Assembly: GCF_047718555.1 (NCBI RefSeq)
Contig: NZ_JBDNRK010000003.1
Coordinates: 1-64,000, forward strand
Direction: 5' to 3'
Source: Clostridium_I sp047718555
GTDB lineage: Bacteria > Bacillota > Clostridia > Clostridiales > Clostridiaceae
DNA: 64,000 nucleotides
Shown here: in pieces, positions 41,240 through 49,168 of the stretch
Position numbering within the stretch: the first letter of the stretch is position 1
Layout of the letters: the number at the start of each line of letters is the position of its first letter
Notes under the pieces: model-generated
Seen by the model: only the letters and a program-made list of their open reading frames with translations
Databases searched by the model: none
What the model was told of the DNA's origin: nothing
Position numbers and translations under genes: made by a program

Positions 41240-41428
41240 ATGAGTACAAGAAGTAATAGTAGTAATGATGCGGGAAGTGTAATATTTGGAATTATTATAT
41301 TAATTTTAATTATTTGGGGAGTAGTATCTTTATTTAGAAGCTGTACAAGTAGTACAACAAAAACATTTGGGGATAAAAGTATTTCTGATCAAAAATGGAT
41401 GTATGGCAGATGGCTCAAGATACAGTAA
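41240..41428 (+). CDS. N-terminal membrane part of a frame-broken protein
   Basis: From ATG 41240 (after GAAGGAAG) the frame encodes a Ser/Asn-rich start, one transmembrane helix (SVIFGIIILILIIWGVVSLF) and SCTSSTTKTFGDKSISDQKWM, and stops soon after. The expected continuation, DVWQMAQDTVKSNLKAPDTAKFP, lies in the -1 frame from 41395. An A5 run (CAAAAATGG at 41390-41398) at the junction could allow slippage, or the gene is broken. See the next entry. Confidence 0.5.
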   Translation: MSTRSNSSNDAGSVIFGIIILILIIWGVVSLFRSCTSSTTKTFGDKSISDQKWMYGRWLKIQ

Positions 41429-41664
41429 AAAGTAATTTAAAAGCACCAGATACTGCAAAATTTCCTGCTTATGATGAAAACAATATTAAGGATTTAGGCA
41501 ATTATGAGTATGAGATATCATCTTATGTTGATGCACAAAATAGTTTTGGAGCAGATTTAAGAAATAATTTTGATGTTAAATTAAAAATTACAAACCCATC
41601 GGAAGATTCTGAAGATGGTAGCATTTCTTATAACATTGAAGATTGTCAAATTGATGGTAATTAA
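41395..41664 (+). CDS. C-terminal part of the frame-broken membrane protein
   Basis: The frame starts MDVWQMAQDTVKSNLKAPDTAKFPAYDENNIKDLG and continues YEYEISSYVDAQNSFGADLRNNFDVKL for 89 residues. This is the soluble domain of a small, usually membrane-anchored protein family whose members read (M..Q..V...LKSPSTAKFP...SYVDAQNSFGA.VR). No ribosome binding site precedes ATG 41395. It is most likely joined to the upstream membrane segment by -1 frameshifting, or is a remnant after an indel. Function unknown. Confidence 0.5.
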   Translation: MDVWQMAQDTVKSNLKAPDTAKFPAYDENNIKDLGNYEYEISSYVDAQNSFGADLRNNFDVKLKITNPSEDSEDGSISYNIEDCQIDGN

Positions 41665-41736
41665 TCAAAAGCCTAAAGCAACAGTATTAAACCAAAAAGT
41701 GTAGAAGGAATATATAAATTAGAAGGTGTATATTAT

Positions 41737-42195
41737 ATGAAAAAAATATCAATTATTATAGCCGTAATAGTAACATTTGCAGTTGTTGGTTTATCTTTGA
41801 TAATTGTAAATAATCATGACAAAAAACAATTATCTAATATTGATACAAATAATAATGAGAATAATTCGTATAATAATATCAACATAAATAATAATGAAAA
41901 TCAAAGAGTAAATTATTCTCAATATTTACAATTTTCAAATATATCAATTAATCGAAGTAAGGCAATTGAAGGAAATGGTGAAGTAGATGGAGAAGTGACA
42001 AACAATTATTCTCAAACTTTAAGTGGATATTTCGATGTTATTTTTTATGATAAAGACGGAAATATAGTAAAAAGTTGGACTTCACATTTACCAGATAATT
42101 TAGGTTCTGGAGAAACAAAAACATTTTCGGTACCTATTAATATGTATGATTATTCAACATATAAAATTCAATTAGATAATATAGATGCACAGTAA
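41737..42195 (+). CDS. membrane-anchored FxLYD-type protein
   Basis: The 152-residue protein has an N-terminal signal-anchor (IIIAVIVTFAVVGLSLIIV), an asparagine-rich linker (about 30-62) and an FxLYD-like beta domain (ISINRSKAIEGNGEVDGEVTNNYSQTLSGYFDVIFYDKDGNIV...GSGETKTFSVP). It would face the outside. As the last gene before attR it may be a lysogenic-conversion (cargo) gene, since it is not a structural phage gene. GAAGGTG precedes the ATG. Confidence 0.75.
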   Translation: MKKISIIIAVIVTFAVVGLSLIIVNNHDKKQLSNIDTNNNENNSYNNININNNENQRVNYSQYLQFSNISINRSKAIEGNGEVDGEVTNNYSQTLSGYFDVIFYDKDGNIVKSWTSHLPDNLGSGETKTFSVPINMYDYSTYKIQLDNIDAQ

Positions 42196-42206
42196 TTTAA
42201 AAAAGG

Positions 42207-42241
42207 AAAGGTAGTTAATAAAAAAACTACCTTTATTTTTT
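42207..42241 (+). terminator. last terminator of the element
   Basis: AAAGGTAGTT (42207-42216) pairs perfectly with AACTACCTTT (42225-42234), then ATTTTTT. Confidence 0.85.
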
Positions 42242-42427
42242 AGAGTATTTAAGATATGAATAAAAAATATCTAAATTAAATATTGTAAAAAGTAAAAGCT
42301 TTATATTGCATAATTCAATAAAAAGTTATAATATAATATCATGTGCATTTAACGTGAGTAAAATATTAAATGTATTTTTAATAAACTAAGTATTTATGCG
42401 ACTCTAGGTGTAAAACTCCAAAACCAG

Positions 42428-42529
42428 CGTTGAAATGATGGGTCTTATCGGAATGGGTAACAACCCAATGGTTGGAGCTACAGTTGCAGTAGCAGTTGCT
42501 ATTGAAGAAACTTCAAGATAAGAGGGTTT
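42428..42529 (+). other. attR, 102-bp right attachment repeat
   Basis: This is an exact copy of 7208-7309: the last 94 bases of the GGGtGRT gene plus 8 bases. It marks the right end of the element. The element end and the attachment site read in the same direction as the left one, as required for excision by recombination between direct repeats. Confidence 0.95.
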
Positions 42530-42586
42530 AGACCACTTAGGTAGTATTTGGATATGAATTAACCAAAGAATTTCAATAAAAAAGCT

Positions 42587-42633
42587 AGTCACGTCCTATT
42601 ATTAAAAAATAATAGGACGTGGCTTTCTTTTTT
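42587..42633 (+). terminator. probable former terminator of the host iron-sulfur operon
   Basis: A 17-bp stem with one G-U pair (42587-42603 with 42608-42624; ACGTCCTATTATT is perfect) and a T-rich tail lie just outside attR. Before integration this would have followed the GGGtGRT gene, unless it belongs to the older decayed element. Confidence 0.8.
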
Positions 42634-42657
42634 GCGCTCTTTTTTGGGGGTAAAAAC

Positions 42658-42825
42658 ATGAGAAAAAAATTAAAGATTCAACTAGAAAATGACAAACCAT
42701 TTAAGCAGGGATTTGAAGAATTTACTGACAGTTGCAAAGCTAGAAATCTAAGACCGGCAACAATAAATCATTATGAGGAAGGATATAAAGCTATAACTAG
42801 ATTTTTAAATGTAGGAATTTTTTAA
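42658..42825 (+). pseudogene. truncated second integrase (N-terminal fragment)
   Basis: From ATG 42658 (after GGGGG) the frame encodes 55 residues, ending KAITRFLNVGIF before a stop. Positions such as FKQGF.EF.D.CKARNLRPATINHYEEGYKAITRF align with residues 15-50 of the integrase at 7410, roughly 60 percent identical by eye. The catalytic domain is absent. Its place just after attR, where an integrase of a second element at the same site would lie, identifies it as a relic of an earlier integration. Confidence 0.85.
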
Positions 42826-42862
42826 GGGTATAGGCTTAATTGTCTATACCCTATTTTTTTTA
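42826..42862 (+). terminator. terminator
   Basis: GGGTATAG (42826-42833) pairs perfectly with CTATACCC (42844-42851), followed by TATTTTTTTTATTTT. It ends the relic integrase transcript. Confidence 0.85.
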
Positions 42863-42869
42863 TTTTAGG

Positions 42870-43454
42870 CTATAATTTATATAGTAAAGTACATTCTCGC
42901 TCTTCCACAAGACCCATAGCATAAAATTTTTCTTCTTTTTCTGTAAATCTACTCTTACTTATTCTTCTATTATAAATTTCTGACTTATCCACTATAATCT
43001 CTATTTCCTTATCTTTAAAATTTCTTTTTCTATAGTATGGATCAAATACATATACATAATCATCATCAATAGACGTGAGTAGAACATAATGATATATATT
43101 TGGAGCAAAATAAACTTTTACAGCAGCAACTCCATTGTTGTTTAAGCATTCATAAATCTTGCTATCAGCTTTAAAATTTATTTCCTCGCTTTCTAATGTT
43201 TCGCATTGGATCTTTAAATTATGTGATTTAGAGAATTCATTTAGCCAATTACTTATTAATTCTACTGCAAAATATGATGTACCATTTCCACCTAATTTTC
43301 CGTTTTTGTTATAAGTATCTAAACTATACATATAAATATTTTTTATAACTTCTGGGAAGATTTCATCTCTTTCAAATAGATACTTTAAAGCATTTATAAA
43401 AGTTGTTGGAACACAATCATATTCTGTAATTTGATATCCTAATGGTGTTTTCAT
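42870..43454 (-). CDS. C39-like cysteine peptidase
   Basis: The 194-residue protein starts TPLGYQITEYDCVPTTFINALKYLF, with C14 in the position of the catalytic cysteine of the C39/papain-like family. It has a later histidine in IYHYVLLTSIDDDYVYVFDPYYRKRNF, where H and D fit the catalytic His and Asp/Asn. There is no signal peptide or transporter domain, so it acts in the cytoplasm or is exported by an unknown route. Substrate unknown; free-standing members are not proven peptidases. It lies outside attR on the opposite strand, perhaps as cargo of the older element. Confidence 0.8.
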   Translation of the reverse strand: MKTPLGYQITEYDCVPTTFINALKYLFERDEIFPEVIKNIYMYSLDTYNKNGKLGGNGTSYFAVELISNWLNEFSKSHNLKIQCETLESEEINFKADSKIYECLNNNGVAAVKVYFAPNIYHYVLLTSIDDDYVYVFDPYYRKRNFKDKEIEIIVDKSEIYNRRISKSRFTEKEEKFYAMGLVEERECTLLYKL

Positions 43455-43548
43455 TTTTACTATAACCTCGAATTATTTAAATTTTTAAACTTACATTATT
43501 ATATATTATATAAAAATTTTTATCATTGATATAATGATTTATAAAAAA

Positions 43549-43578
43549 ATTATACATTGGTCTAGGTAGTATTTCTAG
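43549..43578 (+). repeat. 30-bp direct repeat, copy 1
   Basis: ATTATACATTGG and TAGTATTTCTAG ends match the copy at 45580-45609 in 28 of 30 positions. Both copies lie in gene-free AT-rich DNA within the putative decayed element. Confidence 0.6.
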
Positions 43579-43730
43579 AATGTAATTTATATATTAAATA
43601 AATTTTGTTAAAATAATGCATATTTAATACGATAATATATTTAGGGTGATAATATGATATATTTTAGTAAAATAAAAGATTACATACTGGGTAAAAGAGA
43701 GAAGATAGTGTAGATTTTATACAAAAAATA

Positions 43731-43762
43731 AATAAGCCTTGAGGGGGAACAAAAGGCTTATT
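43731..43762 (-). terminator. terminator of the reverse-strand membrane gene
   Basis: AATAAGCCTT (43731-43740) pairs with AAGGCTTATT (43753-43762); the A-run to its left is the U-run of the reverse transcript from 44204. Confidence 0.8.
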
Positions 43763-43799
43763 TATTAATTAAGTTAAAAATTTTCTAAATATAATTGTA

Positions 43800-44204
43800 T
43801 TATTCTATTATATTATTATTCCAAAATACATCTTTTTTCAAAAATATGAATATTAACATTAGTATTGGTAATATAAATGATGCTAAAAGTCCTGATTTAA
43901 AGCCATTTAAGGCTATACTATATACAATAGTAATAATAATATCAATAAAGTATATATAAACACCAATAGATTTTTTAGATAAAATTAGTACTAGAGATAT
44001 AAGTAATATTATTGATAATATCAAATTTACAGCTATCTGCGTAGTATTAGTTGAAGCAAGTGCATTTTTTAATGTCTCATTACTGGAATTGCTTGATAAA
44101 AGTATAAATATATAACCTATACTTGCCAAAGCGTATATTACCAAATTGATGATTGTTACAGTAAGTAAAGCTCCACCTAATTTTTTAGGTTCAGTATTCT
44201 CCAT
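43800..44204 (-). CDS. four-helix membrane protein
   Basis: The protein (134 residues) has about four hydrophobic helices (GGALLTVTIINLVIYALASIGYIFILL, IAVNLILSIILLISLVLIL, VYIYFIDIIITIVYSIAL and LLASFILPILMLIFIFL). The ATG at 44204 follows GGGAGGTGAATATC; the in-frame GTG before it lies inside that site. No family or function is recognised. Confidence 0.7.
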   Translation of the reverse strand: MENTEPKKLGGALLTVTIINLVIYALASIGYIFILLSSNSSNETLKNALASTNTTQIAVNLILSIILLISLVLILSKKSIGVYIYFIDIIITIVYSIALNGFKSGLLASFILPILMLIFIFLKKDVFWNNNIIE

Positions 44205-44418
44205 GATATTCACCTCCCAAATTTTAATTATTGATAAGTAATGTTATAGTTATATAATACACTATGTATAAGCTAAAATCAAGTAAAATATATAAATTAT
44301 CCTAATAAGTGGTATAAAAATTACGAAGAACATAAGAAGACAATTGAAAGACTTGAGGATTGTGCATAAAACATTCTAAGAGGTATAAAATATAATAAAA
44401 AAATGGGAGTGTATTATT

Positions 44419-44667
44419 ATGACAAATGAAAATGTAATTGATAAAGATTATTTAAAAAATAATTTATTAAACATATTAAAATCTAAAAAGGAGAAGTTAA
44501 AAAGTTTAAAAGAAGGTAGTGTGGATTATTTGATTTTAAAAGAAGAAATTTCGGAGGTACAATATATCTTATATGATAATTGTAGTGCAAAATCTATAGA
44601 ACAAGTGAAATATTCAACAACAAGTAACAATATATATAATTTATTAAGTCATATAACAGAGGAATAA
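44419..44667 (+). CDS. small hypothetical protein
   Basis: An 82-residue, lysine-rich, probably helical protein (YLKNNLLNILKSKKEKLKSLKEGSVDYLILKEEISEVQYILYDN). A TGGGAG site precedes the ATG at moderate distance. TTGCTATCA/TGATAGCAA (44691-44715) after it may be a terminator. No family recognised. Confidence 0.55.
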   Translation: MTNENVIDKDYLKNNLLNILKSKKEKLKSLKEGSVDYLILKEEISEVQYILYDNCSAKSIEQVKYSTTSNNIYNLLSHITEE

Positions 44668-44810
44668 TAAAATAAATAAAAACAAATAAATTGCTATCAC
44701 TCAAAATGATAGCAATGTCTCATATAAATTATATATAATATTTCTACACACTATCACCAACAAATAAGTTGCTATATGGATGTTTATAAATAAATTTTTT
44801 AGATATATTA

Positions 44811-44930
44811 CTATTTACATTCTAATTTACAAAAATCATTCAGTGCTTTTGTATATTTGTTATCTAATAAGTCTAAAATCACAAAGCCTAAGGATATAAG
44901 CATAATATTTATAACAATGATTAATAACAT
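44811..44930 (-). CDS. 39-residue membrane peptide
   Basis: On the reverse strand a strong GGAGGTGAG site lies about 6 bases before an ATG at 44930. The peptide is one long hydrophobic helix (MLLIIVINIMLISLGFVILDLL) with a charged tail holding two cysteines at the end. Longer forms of the frame lack a ribosome binding site. Its size recalls toxin-type membrane peptides, but no antisense partner is evident. Confidence 0.5.
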   Translation of the reverse strand: MLLIIVINIMLISLGFVILDLLDNKYTKALNDFCKLECK

Positions 44931-45177
44931 AAAACTCACCTCCAATACATCCATCTCATATTGATTGTAACATAAAACAGTTGTATATTGCAACAGTTAG
45001 CATATAAATATTTACCACATGGTGAATGGGGAGGGCTAGTAATATTATAGGCGAAAAGGTTTGGGCTGGTTCAGGTAGGACTTATGAAAGAGCAAAAAAT
45101 GCAATTGATAAAATAGCATGTAATAATATGTAAATAAGCTTTTGGCTCACTTATGAGAAATTAAAATACATGCCATT

Positions 45178-45192
45178 ATAAGAGGGTTTAGA
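45178..45192 (+). other. 15-bp echo of the attachment core
   Basis: ATAAGAGGGTTTAGA at 45178-45192 repeats exactly the bases 42518-42532 that span the end of attR and the first bases after it. It is the candidate right end of an older element whose integrase fragment lies at 42658. Confidence 0.5.
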
Positions 45193-45350
45193 TTGTAATC
45201 TACAAATAAACCTTCCACATCCCCAAATAATAAAAAACATACCAAAGCTCATAAAAAAGTTCGGGAAAATATATAGAGTCAAAGCCTAGAGATTAATAAT
45301 GAACTAATTCTCGGCTTTTAATTTTTGTATTTAGTTTGTTTTGTTTCAAC

Positions 45351-45514
45351 CTATAAGCAAAATACGTCGTAACTAATAACTAATCTTGCTTCATTATTTT
45401 TTACTTCAAACAATATAAAGTTACAATATTTAACACCATCATACTTGTATAAAACTCAATGCTTGTTCAGAATTATATTCAATCATACCGTCACCCAGCT
45501 ATAGCTTTTTTCAT
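45351..45514 (-). pseudogene. frame-broken small gene
   Basis: On the reverse strand an AGAAAGGATG site precedes ATG (45514), which reads MKKAIAG then a stop. Coding-like sequence continues in two other frames (MIEYNSEQALSFIQ, then YKYDGVKYCNFILFEVKNNEARLVISYDVFCL) to a stop at 45351. At least two frame changes separate the pieces. The product of the intact gene is unknown. The 45193-45807 stretch has no intact gene. Confidence 0.55.
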
Positions 45515-45579
45515 TTTAAACATCCTTTCTTTTCTTATAATACATTTATTTACCAATTAATTGGTTTTAATATATAACA

Positions 45580-45609
45580 ATTATACATTGGTTTAAGTAG
45601 TATTTCTAG
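45580..45609 (+). repeat. 30-bp direct repeat, copy 2
   Basis: It matches 43549-43578 in 28 of 30 positions, about 2 kb away. Confidence 0.6.
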
Positions 45610-45807
45610 GCTTTATTTTGATGTTTTGGGAATTGTTAATGGTTATGTAGAATAATAATTAATAATAGAATGTAAAAAGTTATTGATATTTTATATGGTG
45701 CTTTTTTTATTTTATAAATAAAATTTGGGAATATTACTTAATTAAGAGTATAATTATTTATGAAGCTTAGACTGCAAAGTCATATAGAACTATTTGGGGG
45801 AATATGA

Positions 45808-46524
45808 ATGAAAGTTTATAAATTATCTTCAGAACAACTTAATAAATCTATATCTAGAATATTTCTACGAACAATATCCTTATGTATACTAGCTTTAGTT
45901 ATTGGACTATATATAAGTTTGAGAAACGGTACAGTAAGTATATTAACTTTTGCTATGGTAATTATTTTAATAGCTATAGTATTAACTATATCAATACAAA
46001 AAGGATTAAAAAAACAAAAAGAATCTCTACTATCATATGAATTAATAATTTTAGATAATTCAATTGTAAAAAAACAATTAAAATTTCCGACTATAGAAAT
46101 TGAATACAATAGTATTCTTCGTGTTGAAGAAATACCTAATAAAGGCTTGATTATAAAAGCCAAGGATGAAAATAAGACAATAGGAATACCTTATTATCTG
46201 ACTGATTACGATGAAGTAAAGAATGTCTTATCAAAGTATGCAGATATTGATATTAAAAAAAGTACTAACACATCTTTAATTAAAGTTTTACAATATGCCT
46301 TACCCATATCTGTTGTTTTGGCTGTGATTATTGTAATTACATCTAATAATAAATATTTAATAATGCTCTTAGGAACTGCATATATTTTATTCTTTTTATG
46401 GTTTATAATTGAAATCCAGCGAAATAAACAAATAAATTTAAAATTAAAGCGAAGATATCTATTTCTATTATTTCCTCTATTATCAGTTATACTTAAAATG
46501 ATTGTTGTATTTTTTTATTATTAA
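45808..46524 (+). CDS. membrane protein with a PH-like domain
   Basis: The 238-residue protein has two N-terminal transmembrane helices (about 20-60), a soluble beta-rich segment (YELIILDNSIVKKQLKFPTIEIEYNSILRVEEIPNKGLIIKAKD...IGIPYYLTDYDEVKNVLSKY, about 75-145) that resembles bacterial PH/YcxB-like domains, and further C-terminal helices (about 160-205, 220-238). GGGGG precedes the ATG. Its role is unknown. Confidence 0.7.
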   Translation: MKVYKLSSEQLNKSISRIFLRTISLCILALVIGLYISLRNGTVSILTFAMVIILIAIVLTISIQKGLKKQKESLLSYELIILDNSIVKKQLKFPTIEIEYNSILRVEEIPNKGLIIKAKDENKTIGIPYYLTDYDEVKNVLSKYADIDIKKSTNTSLIKVLQYALPISVVLAVIIVITSNNKYLIMLLGTAYILFFLWFIIEIQRNKQINLKLKRRYLFLLFPLLSVILKMIVVFFYY

Positions 46525-46662
46525 ATGCATGCTTGTATCCATATCTATCGTTATTATTTTGAATATAATAAATCTGAAAAAGAGAAAAAATACTTATAAA
46601 TCTTAAAATTCAAATTAGAAAAGAAAAATATTTCTTAAATATAAATTTAAGGAGATTTTTGC

Positions 46663-47064
46663 ATGAGTATTAAAATAAAAAGAAATGAATTATTGAATTG
46701 CAATGAATTAAATGAGCTCCTTGCTACAAATGATTGGGATGTACATCCTATTGAGAAATTAGATAAATGTATCAAAACATCATGGGGAAATATATGTGCA
46801 AGAAATGATAAGGAAGAATTAATTGGTTACGTGAGAATACTATCTGACGGTATAAGACATGCATATATATGCAGTCTAATTGTTCATCCAAATTATCGTA
46901 AAAAAGGTATCAGCTCATCTATAATAAAAGAACTGCTAAATATGCTTAAGGAATATAAACTTTATCCAACTTTAGTTGCTGGTCCTAATAAGAAAGATTA
47001 TTATAAGAAATTTGGATTTGAAATAGAGAGTAATGGATTTACTGCTATGTGTATTCGTAAGTAA
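46663..47064 (+). CDS. GNAT N-acetyltransferase
   Basis: The 133-residue protein has the GNAT core: ELIGYVRILSDGIRHAYICSLIVHPNYRKKGISSSIIKELL, with an acetyl-CoA loop RKKGIS (R/Q-x-x-G-x-G/A variant), and a C-terminal YYKKFGFE. It belongs to the single-domain group resembling YhbS/ElaA-like enzymes. Substrate unknown. AAGGAG precedes the ATG. It is one of several acetyltransferases in this accessory stretch. Confidence 0.88.
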   Translation: MSIKIKRNELLNCNELNELLATNDWDVHPIEKLDKCIKTSWGNICARNDKEELIGYVRILSDGIRHAYICSLIVHPNYRKKGISSSIIKELLNMLKEYKLYPTLVAGPNKKDYYKKFGFEIESNGFTAMCIRK

Positions 47065-47259
47065 TATTAGGAATTTGCTAGTTAATTTTTAATATTAAGC
47101 AGAAATTTGCTTGTAATGAGTTAAGTGGATACATAATAAGCCAAGTGTATAAATAAAATGGACATTATAAAATTAAATGTAGAGAAAAATATTATGATAT
47201 ATGAAAAGCAGAGAAACAGTTTCCTGTGATAAATTACAGAAATTATTTTGCATTCTCGT

Positions 47260-47297
47260 AAAAACCCTGGAATGAGTATACATTTCCAGGGGTTTTA
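47260..47297. terminator. bidirectional terminator
   Basis: AAAACCCTGGAA (47261-47272) pairs with TTCCAGGGGTTTT (47284-47296) between convergent genes. Confidence 0.85.
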
Positions 47298-47331
47298 TCA
47301 TTAATATTACTATAAACAAATAAAATTTTAA

Positions 47332-48198
47332 TTACCACTGATGAATAACAGATGGATCACCAAATATTGAATCAAGTTTTTTCATAAAGGGAATAACAGA
47401 GCTGAAATCAACGGCTCTATGGTCAAAAGCCAGGCACATTGGCAATATTTTTCTAATACCAATTTCTTTATTCCCATTATCAGCTATAAATACTCCAGGT
47501 TTTTCTTGTACTGATCCAAGTCCTAATGCAAAAACTTGTGGTGGTATAACTTCAAGTAAACAAAAAGAACCCTTTTGTTCTCTATATAGTGAACCAACAT
47601 TTGAGAAGGTGATTGTTCCAAGTTCAAAATCTTTTTCAGTTAGGCGCTGATTTTCCGGTGCCTTATAATATTCTTCCTTTTCTTTACCTTCTAGAACTGT
47701 AATCTTTTCTTCACTAAATTTTGACGCTAATTTATTTGCAATTTCATCAATATTGGTATTTTCTATTCTTTTGGATAAATCTACTATATAGTCTGAAATG
47801 TCACTTAGTGACATCTTACCAATATTAGGTATATTGGGAGTTATGTGTGCACCACTAGGTAAAATCCATGGAGTTGCAATATTAATTTCATCTAAGATAT
47901 GCAGAGTACCCTGACATTTTTCATGATCATATTCTATATATGAATTCAAATCATGTGCACTTAATAAACCTTCTGTAATCACTTTGAGCATTAGAGTATT
48001 AAATGAAATCTTATTTCCCTTTGCTTCCATTTTTTCAGCTAATACCTTAAATTCTTCATAAAAATTTGTTATATCAGGTTCATATGTATAAGTTACATGG
48101 GGTATATGTTTCCAAGATTCTGCAGTTGCATGTGCAACTATTTTCCTCTTTGAATCAAAGGTAGTAGATTTTTTTATTTTAATATTATTATAAATCAT
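47332..48198 (-). CDS. free-standing E2-type acyltransferase domain protein
   Basis: The 288-residue protein corresponds to the catalytic (CAT-like) domain of 2-oxoacid dehydrogenase E2 components: FNTLMLKVITEGL..., ELGTITFSNVGSL near residue 195, and CLAFDHRAVDFSSVIPFMKKL with the HxxxD catalytic motif (DHRAVD). It lacks lipoyl and peripheral-subunit-binding domains, and no E1 or E3 gene is nearby. It may therefore acyl-transfer another substrate, like chloramphenicol acetyltransferase, which shares this fold. CTAGGAGGAG-like site precedes the ATG. Function open. Confidence 0.82.
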   Translation of the reverse strand: MIYNNIKIKKSTTFDSKRKIVAHATAESWKHIPHVTYTYEPDITNFYEEFKVLAEKMEAKGNKISFNTLMLKVITEGLLSAHDLNSYIEYDHEKCQGTLHILDEINIATPWILPSGAHITPNIPNIGKMSLSDISDYIVDLSKRIENTNIDEIANKLASKFSEEKITVLEGKEKEEYYKAPENQRLTEKDFELGTITFSNVGSLYREQKGSFCLLEVIPPQVFALGLGSVQEKPGVFIADNGNKEIGIRKILPMCLAFDHRAVDFSSVIPFMKKLDSIFGDPSVIHQW

Positions 48199-48535
48199 AA
48201 TTTAACTCCTCCTAAGTACATGTAATAATATGCTATATCATATATAGTAGTATTCTTTATTGATTTACGTTTTATTATATATTAATTAAAATAGTATTTC
48301 TACTTTTTATAAAAATAAAAAAATATATCTAAGGAATACATATGGATAAAATATTTAAATAGATCATTTTATCTTAAGTAACAATTAAGCGTTTGTTTTT
48401 GTTGATTTTACATTATAAATAATATATTATTTACCTATAAAGTAATAAAAAGTAATCATAATCTTATATTGCTTTTGAAATAAAATTTGATGTAAGCAAC
48501 AGTAAAGTTTTGAAATATGATATCTAAAGAAGGGT

Positions 48536-48934
48536 ATGAAAAAAATGATTATATCAAAGAGTGGAGATAATAAATATATTACAGAAATACATAATGAAAA
48601 TGGAATGATTTATTCAGATGTTACTGAAGAAAAAGGTGGAAGCGGAAAGTATTTTAGACCTCATGATTTTCTTGAAGTAGCATATGCATCTTGTTTAAAT
48701 ATTACAACAAGGATGATACTAGAGTCCATGAATATTAAATATGAAAAAGTTACTGTTAAAGTGGATTTAAATAGAGAAAAGGAAGATAAAACTAGCTTTA
48801 AATATACAATAGATATAGATGCTGACATCAATGAAGATATTAAAAATATAATTATGAGAAAAGTAAGGAACTGTCCTGTTAGAAAGACATTATCGAAGCA
48901 AATAGAATTTGAATACTGCAATAGTATTGAGTAA
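48536..48934 (+). CDS. OsmC-family peroxide-defence protein
   Basis: The 132-residue protein has the OsmC pattern: GGSGKYFRPHDFLEVAYASCLNITTRMILE with the first active-site cysteine, and a second in MRKVRNCPVRKTLSKQIEF. OsmC/Ohr proteins reduce organic hydroperoxides with two cysteines; this one is closer to the YhfA-like branch. Start choice between ATG 48536 and 48545 is uncertain because AGAAGGG is very close to the first. Confidence 0.85.
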   Translation: MKKMIISKSGDNKYITEIHNENGMIYSDVTEEKGGSGKYFRPHDFLEVAYASCLNITTRMILESMNIKYEKVTVKVDLNREKEDKTSFKYTIDIDADINEDIKNIIMRKVRNCPVRKTLSKQIEFEYCNSIE

Positions 48935-48948
48935 ATTGGAGAGAAAAA

Positions 48949-49168
48949 ATGATTAAATTTAAATGTTTTAAAGAACTTTAAAGATAAACAAGCTATATAT
49001 TTGGAAGCTGAAAAAGATAACATTAAAGGAATAAATTTTTATAAAAAGAATGGATTTAAAATAATTGAAGATAAAGAATATAAACTGAAAGATGATAAAT
49101 TTAGTACAGTGGTAATGGAAAAAACAGTAGATAACGGATATATAGGTAGTTTAAGAGAGGAGATATAA
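48949..49168 (+). pseudogene. internally deleted GNAT acetyltransferase
   Basis: After a GGAGAG site the frame MIKFKCFKEL stops. From the same bases another frame reads NFKDKQAIYLEAEKDNIKGINFYKKNGFKIIEDKEYKL...VVMEKT, a typical GNAT C-terminal end. The middle of the gene, with the acetyl-CoA loop, is missing, so a deletion joined the two ends out of frame. The stop overlaps the next start. Confidence 0.75.

Noticed and set aside
45036..45135. Short coding-like stretch (GEKVWAGSGRTYERAKNAIDKIA)
   Set aside because: A stop precedes it, no start or ribosome binding site is present, and no family could be named; it may be a remnant but is too short to call.
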